Assembly (NCBI GenBank): GCA_947260045.1
Contig: CAMYOP010000043.1
Span: forward strand, 1 to 12,886
Reading direction: 5' to 3'
Origin: an uncultured Desulfobulbaceae bacterium
Lineage (GTDB): Bacteria > Desulfobacterota > Desulfobulbia > Desulfobulbales > Desulfobulbaceae
DNA: 12,886 nt
Shown: piece by piece, positions 7,233-12,886 of the stretch
How the letters are laid out: every line of letters starts with the position of its first letter
How positions within the stretch are numbered: the stretch's first letter is position 1
Position numbers and translations under genes: made by a program
The notes under the pieces: model-generated
What the model saw: the letters and a program-made list of their open reading frames with translations, nothing else
The model's database searches: none
What the model was told of the DNA's origin: nothing

Positions 7233-7282
7233 ATGAATCCTTATTCATGATATTTCTTGTCTCCATGTGAATCATCATTCAT
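7233..7282. promoter_or_regulatory. Twin 16-bp palindromes, candidate operator pair
   Basis: Two copies of RTGAATCNTNATTCAT occur at 7233-7248 (ATGAATCCTTATTCAT) and 7267-7282 (GTGAATCATCATTCAT). They match at 13 of 16 positions. Each is a 6-4-6 dyad, and they are offset by 34 bases, about three helical turns. They lie between the prc stop (7217) and the RsbRD start (7320), the entry to the dsr block. A dimeric regulator binding both sites is a natural reading. The second copy runs into seven T residues (7282-7288), so it could instead be a weak AT-rich terminator for prc. The two readings are not exclusive. Confidence 0.45.
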
Positions 7283-7319
7283 TTTTTTGCAGCTAAAAAC
7301 TTAATATTTTCGGACACCA

Positions 7320-7850
7320 ATGAAAGTACCCCAGGCATTGCAGGCCAATAAAAAAAAGATCCTTTCCACATGGATTGAGAGAACATTGGACTCTTATACT
7401 TCGTCTGGTTTTTTTAAAAGCTCAAAAGATAGATTCGCAAATCCGGTAGGCGCAAATGTTCAAGCAGGCTTGACAGGTTTGTTTGAAAGCCTGGTGGCAG
7501 GGAAAGATTCTGATGAATACAGTGAATCTCTTGATCAGGTGGTCCGGATACGAGCAGTGCAGGAATTTACCCCGGCTCAAGCGGTTGCACCAATTCTTGA
7601 GCTCAAGTGGGTAGTCAGGCAGGTTTTTTCTGGAAACAAAGAAACAAAAGATCTGCTTGGAGATTTGGATTTATTTGATTGTGAAGTTGATAGGGCTGCT
7701 TTGGCAGCCTTTGATATTTATATGGAATGTCGGGAGCGTTTGTATCAGACCCGTATTCAAGAGTTGAAGAGCGGTAGCTATATCTTGACAGATACCCCTT
7801 GTTCGTCAAAGTTGTTGAAACGGACAAAGGGAAAGGCAGGTATTGGCTAG
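7320..7850 (+). CDS. RsbRD N-terminal domain protein
   Basis: A 176-residue soluble protein resembling the N-terminal sensory domain of RsbRD-type stressosome co-antagonists. Supporting features are an N-terminal helix ending KKILSTWIERTL, the motif FANPVGANV (about residues 40-48), LTGLFESLVAG, and then VVRIRAVQEFTPAQAV and a following helix ILELKWVVRQVF, which are the usual conserved blocks. The STAS domain carrying the phosphorylation site in true RsbR proteins is absent, so this is a stand-alone sensor-type domain. The ribosome site before ATG 7320 is poor. It stands 124 bases upstream of dsrM on the same strand and behind the twin palindromes, suggesting a signalling or assembly partner of the Dsr complex. 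From memory, similar proteins are annotated beside dsrM in other Desulfobacterota. Its ligand and target are unknown. Confidence 0.8.
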   Translation: MKVPQALQANKKKILSTWIERTLDSYTSSGFFKSSKDRFANPVGANVQAGLTGLFESLVAGKDSDEYSESLDQVVRIRAVQEFTPAQAVAPILELKWVVRQVFSGNKETKDLLGDLDLFDCEVDRAALAAFDIYMECRERLYQTRIQELKSGSYILTDTPCSSKLLKRTKGKAGIG

Positions 7851-7930
7851 CGCCTTCATTGTGGTTGTAACAGCAGGTCGGAGAGCAGCAATCAGTGGGA
7901 TTAGCAGCGAAGCATCCGGCTTATTGGGCG

Positions 7931-7943
7931 ACTTATTATAAGT
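7931..7943. promoter_or_regulatory. Short palindrome in the dsrM leader
   Basis: ACTTAT-T-ATAAGT is a perfect 13-base dyad 31 bases before the dsrM start. It contains a TATAAG that could serve as a -10 element, but no good -35 lies at the correct distance (TTGGGC at 7924-7929 is only 7 bases away). It may be a small operator or chance in AT-rich DNA. Confidence 0.25.
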
Positions 7944-7974
7944 TATCGTTTAACTCGAAGCGAGGGAGTGATCG

Positions 7975-8994
7975 ATGAAGTATACCTTCCCGTTAGCGGC
8001 AGTCATTGCCTTGGTGTTGATTGCCTGGATCGGATCGCAAATACCGGGTATGCAGTACCTGTTTGGTGTAGCGATTCCATACTTAGCTATGGCAATTTTT
8101 GTCGGAGGATTTTGTTACCGGGTAGCTCACTGGGGCAAATCACCGGTACCATTCCGGATCCCCACCACCTGCGGTCAAGGCTATTCATTGCCTTGGATCA
8201 AACATGACAAACTTGAATCTCCTGTGAACACCTCACAGGTTGTGGCAAGAATGTTCATGGAAATTTTTCTTTTCCGGTCTCTTTGGAGAAACACTAAATC
8301 CGAAGTGCACCCCGGGCCTAAAGTCACCTATGAGTCCAGTAAATGGCTCTGGCTTTTCGGCATTATCTTTCACTACAGCTTTCTTGTAGTGGTTCTTCGC
8401 CACATGCGTCTGTTTTTGGACCCTGTTCCTGGCTTGATTCAGTTTATGGAATACGGTGACTCCATTCTCCAGATTGGAGCGCCAACCATGTATCTAACCG
8501 ACGCTGGCATAGTGTTAGGCCTGTTGTTTCTTTTTGGTCGTCGCCTGGTCAATCCGCAAGTTCGTTACATCTCTCTTGCAAATGATTATTTCCCGCTTTT
8601 TCTCATATTGGGAATAGCTGTGACCGGTATTTTGATGAGATTCTTTATCCGTACGGATATTGACATTACTGCTATCAAGCAGCTGGCTGTTGGACTTGTA
8701 ACCTTGCAGCCTGTTATTACTCACAAAATTGGGGCTATCTTTTATATTCATCTCTTCCTGGTGTCCGTACTGCTTGCCTATTTCCCATTCAGTAAGCTGA
8801 TGCATCTTGGTGGTGTCTTCCTGAGCCCAACAAGAAACATGGCAAATGACAATCGTATGCGCCGCCATATCAATCCATGGAATCCTGAGATCAAGCCGCA
8901 CTCTTATGCTGGTTATGAAGATGAATTCAGAGAGTTCATGGTTGATAACAATATTCCAGTGGAAAAAGAATTGCCTCCTAAGGCAGAGGATTAA
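7975..8994 (+). CDS. dsrM: DsrM, membrane cytochrome b subunit of the DsrMKJOP complex
   Basis: A 339-residue integral membrane protein related to NarI, the di-heme cytochrome b of nitrate reductase. About six hydrophobic segments are visible (near residues 5-22, 28-50, 124-145, 175-193, 207-228 and 253-275). Four histidines have the NarI spacing: His133 and His143 are 10 apart, and His259 and His277 are 18 apart, as for His56/66 and His187/205 in E. coli NarI. Two b hemes are therefore predicted, connecting the quinone pool with DsrK. The C-terminus is a hydrophilic cytoplasmic tail. GAGGGAG lies 6 bases before ATG, a strong ribosome site. It opens the tightly packed dsrMKJOP cluster. The length and sequence fit DsrM of sulfate reducers. 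Confidence 0.95.
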   Translation: MKYTFPLAAVIALVLIAWIGSQIPGMQYLFGVAIPYLAMAIFVGGFCYRVAHWGKSPVPFRIPTTCGQGYSLPWIKHDKLESPVNTSQVVARMFMEIFLFRSLWRNTKSEVHPGPKVTYESSKWLWLFGIIFHYSFLVVVLRHMRLFLDPVPGLIQFMEYGDSILQIGAPTMYLTDAGIVLGLLFLFGRRLVNPQVRYISLANDYFPLFLILGIAVTGILMRFFIRTDIDITAIKQLAVGLVTLQPVITHKIGAIFYIHLFLVSVLLAYFPFSKLMHLGGVFLSPTRNMANDNRMRRHINPWNPEIKPHSYAGYEDEFREFMVDNNIPVEKELPPKAED

Positions 8995-9014
8995 TCGAAG
9001 CGTAATACCTTCGA
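8995..9014 (+). repeat. 6-bp hairpin in the dsrM-dsrK spacer
   Basis: TCGAAG (8995-9000) begins right after the dsrM TAA and pairs with CTTCGA (9009-9014) across an 8-base loop. It lies just upstream of the dsrK ribosome site. There is no T-run, so it is not a terminator; an mRNA-stability or processing element is possible. The 8-mer TCGAAGCG at its start also occurs in the dsrM leader (7955-7962). Confidence 0.35.
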
Positions 9015-9032
9015 GAGGATAAGGATAGAGCA

Positions 9033-10664
9033 ATGGCAGTTGTAAATAAAGATAAGTTAGGAGTGAGCGTTGCCGCGGGGCCTTCGTTGATGACAGGCTC
9101 CATTCCTAGAAAACCCTGGTGGGAAGTTCCAGCTGTTTTTAAACCAGGGAATTATGCCTATCCGGCAAAAAAGGAAAAGGTAGAATACCTCAATGAACAA
9201 CCCGGATTGCATTTTCCGAATGCCAGAGAATGGAATCCTGAAGAGGACGATTGGAAACTTCCTGAAAATTGGGAAGAGATCATCCTCAATGGTATCAAGG
9301 AACGACTTGATAAATTTCGTTCCTTAAAAATATTTATGGATTGCTGTGTACGCTGTGGCGCTTGTGCAGACAAATGTCACTTTTTCCTGGGAACCGGTGA
9401 TCCGAAAAATATGCCAGTACTGAGAGCTGAACTGCTCCGTTCTGTTTACCGTAATGATTTCACCTTAGCTGGTAAATTGCTCGGTAAAATGGCAGGTGGT
9501 CGTGAAATGACGGCCGGTGTTTTAAAAGAATGGTTTATGTATGCCTATCAGTGTACTGAGTGTCGTCGCTGTTCCGTCTTTTGCCCATACGGCATTGATA
9601 CGGCGGAAGTGACCATGATGATACGTGAGTTACTTCATCTGGTTGGGGTAGGTATCAACTGGATTTTAGAGCCAGCTTCAAACTCAAATCGAACTGGTAA
9701 TCATATGGGGCTCCAGCCTCATACTTTTAAAGATAATGTCGACTTTCTTACAGAAGATGTTGAGAATCTGACCGGCATAAAAACTGAACCTACATTTAAC
9801 AGGAAAGGCGCGGAAGTATTATTCATCACTCCTTCTGCCGATGTTTTTGCCGAACCTGGTCTTTATACAGCAATGGGTTATCTGCTCCTCTTTCATGAGA
9901 TTGGTCTTGACTATACCTGGTCAACCTATGCCTCAGAGGGTGGTAACTTCGGATTGTTCACCAATAATGAGACCATGAAAAAGCTCAATGCTAAAATGTA
10001 TGCCGAGGCTAAACGACTTGGTGTTAAGTACATTATTGGCGGCGAATGCGGACATATGTGGCGTGTGGTCCATCAATACATGGATACAATGAATGGCCCT
10101 GCAGATTTTATGGAAGTTCCAAAATCTAGTGTAACTGGAACTGTCTTTGAAAATGCTGCTGCCAGTAAGATGATTCATATCTCAGAATTTACAGCAGATC
10201 TTATCAAACACAATAAACTGAAATTTGATAAGAGCCGTAACGCTAACGTTAAAGCAACCTTTCACGATTCCTGTAACACCTCAAGGGCAATGGGTCTGTT
10301 AGATGAGCCACGCTACATACTTGATCATGTTGTAGATGACTGGGTTGAAATGCCAGAAAATACAATTCGTGAAAAAACATTCTGCTGTGGGTCAGGTACC
10401 GGTCTCAACACCGATGAGATTATGGAGCTACGTATGCGCGGAGGCTTACCAAGAGCAAATGCAGTAAAATACGTCCATGAAAAACATGACGTTAATATGC
10501 TCTCTTGTGTCTGCGCCATTGACAGAGCAACACTTTCTGGACTTATGAATTACTGGGTTCCTGAAGTTGAGGTTTGTGGTCTGAGCGAACTGGTAGGTAA
10601 TGCACTGGTACTCGAAGGTGAGAACCGACAAGAACTGGATGAAGGTCTACGGACTTTGATTTAA
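9033..10664 (+). CDS. dsrK: DsrK, HdrD-like iron-sulfur subunit of the DsrMKJOP complex
   Basis: A 543-residue cytoplasmic iron-sulfur protein related to heterodisulfide reductase HdrD and thought to be the catalytic subunit that exchanges electrons with the DsrC trisulfide or disulfide. Two classical [4Fe-4S] motifs are present: Cys105-x2-Cys108-x2-Cys111-x3-Cys115 and Cys174-x2-Cys177-x2-Cys180-x3-Cys184. The C-terminal half holds a CCG-type motif: Cys414, Cys451-Cys452-Gly, then Cys492-x-Cys494. In Hdr proteins such a motif binds a noncubane cluster. Here the last pair is CxC, not the CxxC of archetypal CCG domains, which I believe is normal for DsrK. It starts 38 bases after dsrM with AAGGA 7 bases before ATG. 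It has no signal peptide or membrane segment, in keeping with docking on DsrM. Confidence 0.96.
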   Translation: MAVVNKDKLGVSVAAGPSLMTGSIPRKPWWEVPAVFKPGNYAYPAKKEKVEYLNEQPGLHFPNAREWNPEEDDWKLPENWEEIILNGIKERLDKFRSLKIFMDCCVRCGACADKCHFFLGTGDPKNMPVLRAELLRSVYRNDFTLAGKLLGKMAGGREMTAGVLKEWFMYAYQCTECRRCSVFCPYGIDTAEVTMMIRELLHLVGVGINWILEPASNSNRTGNHMGLQPHTFKDNVDFLTEDVENLTGIKTEPTFNRKGAEVLFITPSADVFAEPGLYTAMGYLLLFHEIGLDYTWSTYASEGGNFGLFTNNETMKKLNAKMYAEAKRLGVKYIIGGECGHMWRVVHQYMDTMNGPADFMEVPKSSVTGTVFENAAASKMIHISEFTADLIKHNKLKFDKSRNANVKATFHDSCNTSRAMGLLDEPRYILDHVVDDWVEMPENTIREKTFCCGSGTGLNTDEIMELRMRGGLPRANAVKYVHEKHDVNMLSCVCAIDRATLSGLMNYWVPEVEVCGLSELVGNALVLEGENRQELDEGLRTLI

Positions 10665-10691
10665 TTCCCTGGCAGGAGTGGAGGAGAAATA

Positions 10692-11063
10692 ATGTATGAC
10701 AGTGGTAAAATCATCCCGGGGCTGATCATTTTCGTCCTGTTTATCACATTTCCGATTTGGTACAACCAGTTTGATGCTGGCGCTGCACCCAAATTAGAAA
10801 TGCCTACAGAGGCAAAACAATGTGTGCTGCCTGCTGCTGAGATGAGAGCGAATCATATGAAGCTGTTAAACCAGTGGCGTGATGAAGTTTTAAGAGATGG
10901 TGACAGGAAATTTTTTGAGATTGAAGGTAAGCGGTACCAGAAGAGTTTACAAAATGCCTGTATGAAATGTCATACAAGTAAAAAGAAATTCTGTGACAGT
11001 TGTCACACCTACGCTTCCGTATCTCCATATTGCTGGGATTGCCATTTAGCTCCTGTTGAGTGA
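10692..11063 (+). CDS. dsrJ: DsrJ, membrane-anchored triheme cytochrome c
   Basis: A 123-residue periplasmic cytochrome held by an N-terminal hydrophobic segment (about residues 7-24) that probably remains as an anchor. Three heme c motifs are visible: Cys90-x2-Cys93-His94, Cys101-x2-Cys104-His105 and Cys114-x2-Cys117-His118. An extra Cys44 in the conserved stretch KQCVLPAAEMRANHM matches the cysteine reported as an unusual distal heme ligand in Allochromatium DsrJ. It is followed by the family-typical MKLLNQWRDEVLRDG. GAGGAG lies 5 bases before ATG. The stop TGA overlaps a GTG in the dsrO frame by four bases. DsrJ works with DsrO on the periplasmic face of the complex. Confidence 0.96.
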   Translation: MYDSGKIIPGLIIFVLFITFPIWYNQFDAGAAPKLEMPTEAKQCVLPAAEMRANHMKLLNQWRDEVLRDGDRKFFEIEGKRYQKSLQNACMKCHTSKKKFCDSCHTYASVSPYCWDCHLAPVE

Positions 11064-11086
11064 GCAACGAAGGAGGATATATACTG

Positions 11087-11956
11087 ATGGATAAGAAGAG
11101 ACGAGAATTCCTCAAGGTTGCTGGTATCTCAACAGTTGCCGGACTTGGGGCTCCCGCAGTGGTGAATCATCTGGTTTCTGGTGGCAGTCCACTAGATGCC
11201 ATGGCAGCCCGTAAAATCGACCCTGATGCACATGGGGCGGTTAATGAGCATAAAGTTGCCAATGATGAACATGGTAGCGGGCATGAAGAGGTCAAGACAG
11301 GAAAACGTTTTGGTATGGTTATAGATCTGCCGAAGTTCCAAAAAAATCCTGGCCTTGGTGAAAAATGTGTTAAAGCCTGCCACACAGTCCATAATGTCCC
11401 TAGTTTTCCGGACAAAAAAGATGAAATCAAGTGGATATGGCTTACTGAATATGAAAATGGCTTCACAGAGCACAGTCAATTGTATCGCAACGACAGCTTA
11501 AAGAACAATCAGGTTCTTGTGCTTTGTAATCATTGCGATAACCCGCCTTGTGTACGCGCCTGTCCAACCAAAGCAACGTATAAATCCAAAGACGGTGGTA
11601 TCATAATGATGGATTTTCATCGTTGCATAGGTTGTCGATTCTGTATGGCAGCTTGTCCATATGGATCAAGAAGCTTCAATTGGCGAGATCCTAGACCATT
11701 TATCGACGAGAAGACAATGAATCGCGAATACCCAACTAGGATGCGCGGTGTGGTTGAAAAGTGTAACTTTTGTGCAAAAAGAATAGCCGATGGTAAACAG
11801 CCTGCATGTGTTGAAGCAGCTGGCAGCACCAACGCTATCATTTTTGGCGATTTAAATGATCCTGATTCTGCAATCAGGAAGGTACTCAAAGAAAATTATA
11901 CTATTCAGCGTAAACCTTCCTTGGGAACCCATCCATCCGTTTTTTATATAGTATGA
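11087..11956 (+). CDS. dsrO: DsrO, Tat-exported iron-sulfur subunit of the DsrMKJOP complex
   Basis: A 289-residue periplasmic ferredoxin-like protein of the NrfC/PsrB/DmsB type. I choose ATG 11087: AGGAGG (11071-11076) precedes it and the Tat signal [11 protein letters not shown] (Arg5-Arg6) starts immediately. An in-frame GTG at 11060 overlaps the dsrJ stop but would add nine residues before the Tat motif. Cysteine groups are Cys94/98, Cys147/150/155/159, Cys180/183/186/190 and Cys226/229/241. Compared with four-cluster relatives, the first CxxC of motif 1 and the last Cys of motif 4 (Ala245 here) are missing. Those three would all ligate the same cluster, so three [4Fe-4S] clusters are predicted. 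A His-rich linker ([20 protein letters not shown], about residues 49-68) follows the signal. It should pass electrons between DsrJ and DsrP. Confidence 0.95.
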   Translation: MDKKRREFLKVAGISTVAGLGAPAVVNHLVSGGSPLDAMAARKIDPDAHGAVNEHKVANDEHGSGHEEVKTGKRFGMVIDLPKFQKNPGLGEKCVKACHTVHNVPSFPDKKDEIKWIWLTEYENGFTEHSQLYRNDSLKNNQVLVLCNHCDNPPCVRACPTKATYKSKDGGIIMMDFHRCIGCRFCMAACPYGSRSFNWRDPRPFIDEKTMNREYPTRMRGVVEKCNFCAKRIADGKQPACVEAAGSTNAIIFGDLNDPDSAIRKVLKENYTIQRKPSLGTHPSVFYIV

Positions 11957-11963
11957 GGTAGCC

Positions 11964-12886
11964 ATGTTTGAAAAAGCGCTAAAAGGAAAAACAAACTATT
12001 GGATATGGCTAGCCTTTTTAGGCACCTTTATGGCCATTGCTGCAATCTGCTACATTCGTCAGTATACTTACGGCCTTGGGTTAACAGGAATGAGCCGTGA
12101 TGTATCCTGGGGACTATATATCTCCCAGTTTACATTCCTGGTCGGAGTTGCAGCGGGAGGTGTTATGTTGGTGCTTCCCTATTATATCCATAATTATAAA
12201 CAGTTCGGCCGTATTACTATCCTTGGAGAATTCCTTGCGATTGCTGCCATCTGTATGTGTTTGATGTTTATTATAGCAGATCTTGGTCAACCGACCAGAG
12301 CTCTGAATGTACTCTTATATCCAACACCAAATTCCATGCTGTTTTGGGATATGATAGTCCTCAATGGGTATCTGTTCCTGAACGTACTCTGCGGTTGGGT
12401 AATTTTAACCTATGAACGTAAACAGGTTAAGCCTCCTAAATGGGTATATATCTTTGTATATATGTCTATACCGTTTGCGATCTCGATCCATACCGTAACA
12501 GCCATGCTTTACTGTGGTCTTCCTGGGCGGCATTTCTGGCTCTCTGCAATAATAGCACCCAGATTTTTGGCATCAGCCTTTGCTGCGGGACCAGCATTGA
12601 TCGTTTTAATTGCTCTTATCTTAAAACGTGTTGCTAATTTTGATGCAGGGAAAGAAGCAATTAATAAAATGGTGACCATCATATTATATGCTGCAATGAT
12701 TAATGCATTTTTTGTGATGCTTGAGTTCTTTGTTGGATTTTACTCAAATATCCCTGGTCATATGCATACTTTACAGTATCTTTTCACCGGTCTTGAGCAT
12801 CATGGACACACCTACAATAATCTGGTACCTTTTATGTGGGCTTTCGTAGTACTTGGAATCATCGGATTCACGTTGCTTGCTGTACC
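11964..12886 (+). CDS. dsrP: DsrP, NrfD-family membrane subunit (3' end outside window)
   Basis: The first 307 codons of an integral membrane protein of the NrfD/PsrC family, open to the window end with no stop in frame. The start ATG is 7 bases after the dsrO stop, with GAGGT at 11955-11959 overlapping that stop codon. Hydrophobic segments are visible near residues 13-31, 52-75, 90-108, 123-145, 163-186, 195-220, 240-262 and from 290 on. The stretch [28 protein letters not shown] is typical of the family's first quinone-site region. Other family-like pieces are [25 protein letters not shown] and [21 protein letters not shown]. DsrP is thought to be the quinone-interacting partner of DsrO, without heme in most accounts. 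About 80-100 residues should be missing beyond the window. Confidence 0.94.
   Translation, partial: MFEKALKGKTNYWIWLAFLGTFMAIAAICYIRQYTYGLGLTGMSRDVSWGLYISQFTFLVGVAAGGVMLVLPYYIHNYKQFGRITILGEFLAIAAICMCLMFIIADLGQPTRALNVLLYPTPNSMLFWDMIVLNGYLFLNVLCGWVILTYERKQVKPPKWVYIFVYMSIPFAISIHTVTAMLYCGLPGRHFWLSAIIAPRFLASAFAAGPALIVLIALILKRVANFDAGKEAINKMVTIILYAAMINAFFVMLEFFVGFYSNIPGHMHTLQYLFTGLEHHGHTYNNLVPFMWAFVVLGIIGFTLLAV

Noticed and set aside
8515..9033. 172-codon open frame on the - strand
   Set aside because: It lies almost entirely antisense to dsrM, has no domain or ribosome site that I can see, and dsrM is unmistakable.
11060..11086. GTG start for DsrO overlapping the dsrJ stop
   Set aside because: The overlap would suit translational coupling, but it lacks its own ribosome site, and AGGAGG with ATG 11087 directly before the Tat motif is clearly better.
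12440..12637. 65-codon open frame on + strand inside dsrP
   Set aside because: It is an out-of-frame opening in the dsrP coding sequence, which itself reads through without stops.

Overview
The window reads as a chromosomal segment of a sulfur-metabolising member of the Desulfobacterota. A Desulfobulbales-type sulfate reducer or sulfur disproportionator is my best guess. The strongest evidence is the 3' half: dsrM, dsrK, dsrJ, dsrO and the start of dsrP lie in the canonical order of the DsrMKJOP membrane complex, which links quinones and periplasmic redox to cytoplasmic sulfite reduction. The triheme cytochrome, the Tat-exported ferredoxin and the NrfD-type membrane protein all fit. The order-level assignment is inference from gene content and the moderately low GC; no 16S or other marker is present.

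Layout. All convincing genes are on the + strand. Bases 1-633 are the 3' end of an elongation factor G gene. Next comes an orphan RecA/KaiC-like P-loop ATPase (756-1445). A spacer with a perfect 15-bp inverted repeat leads to a eukaryotic-type HisA (1634-2401) and a tiny ribbon-helix-helix-like protein 18 bases after it (2420-2605). A 375-base leader with small stem-loops precedes an HDOD signalling protein (2981-3838). It is followed by a metallo-beta-lactamase-fold hydrolase (4031-4951) and a periplasmic tail-specific protease of the Prc/S41 family (5070-7217). These middle genes have spacers of roughly 100-190 bases, some with weak terminator-like hairpins, and look like separate transcription units.

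From 7218 on the organisation changes. A short spacer carries two near-identical 16-bp palindromes 34 bases apart, followed by an RsbRD N-terminal-domain protein (7320-7850). The dsr genes then follow with spacers of 124 bases (before dsrM) and 7-38 bases (within the cluster), most with clear Shine-Dalgarno sequences. DsrM (NarI-like di-heme b), DsrK (HdrD-like Fe-S protein), DsrJ (triheme cytochrome c with a family-typical extra Cys), DsrO (periplasmic Fe-S protein) and DsrP (cut by the window end) would form one transmembrane electron-transfer complex. The RsbRD protein is placed like a sensory or regulatory companion of this complex.

No mobile elements, rRNA, tRNA or CRISPR arrays were seen. 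The most interesting points are the twin palindromes before the RsbRD-dsr block, the concerted loss of three cysteines from one predicted cluster site in DsrO, the eukaryotic-type HisA with its coupled small protein, the orphan ATPase, and the long perfect hairpin before hisA. I did not find a clearly novel multi-gene system.
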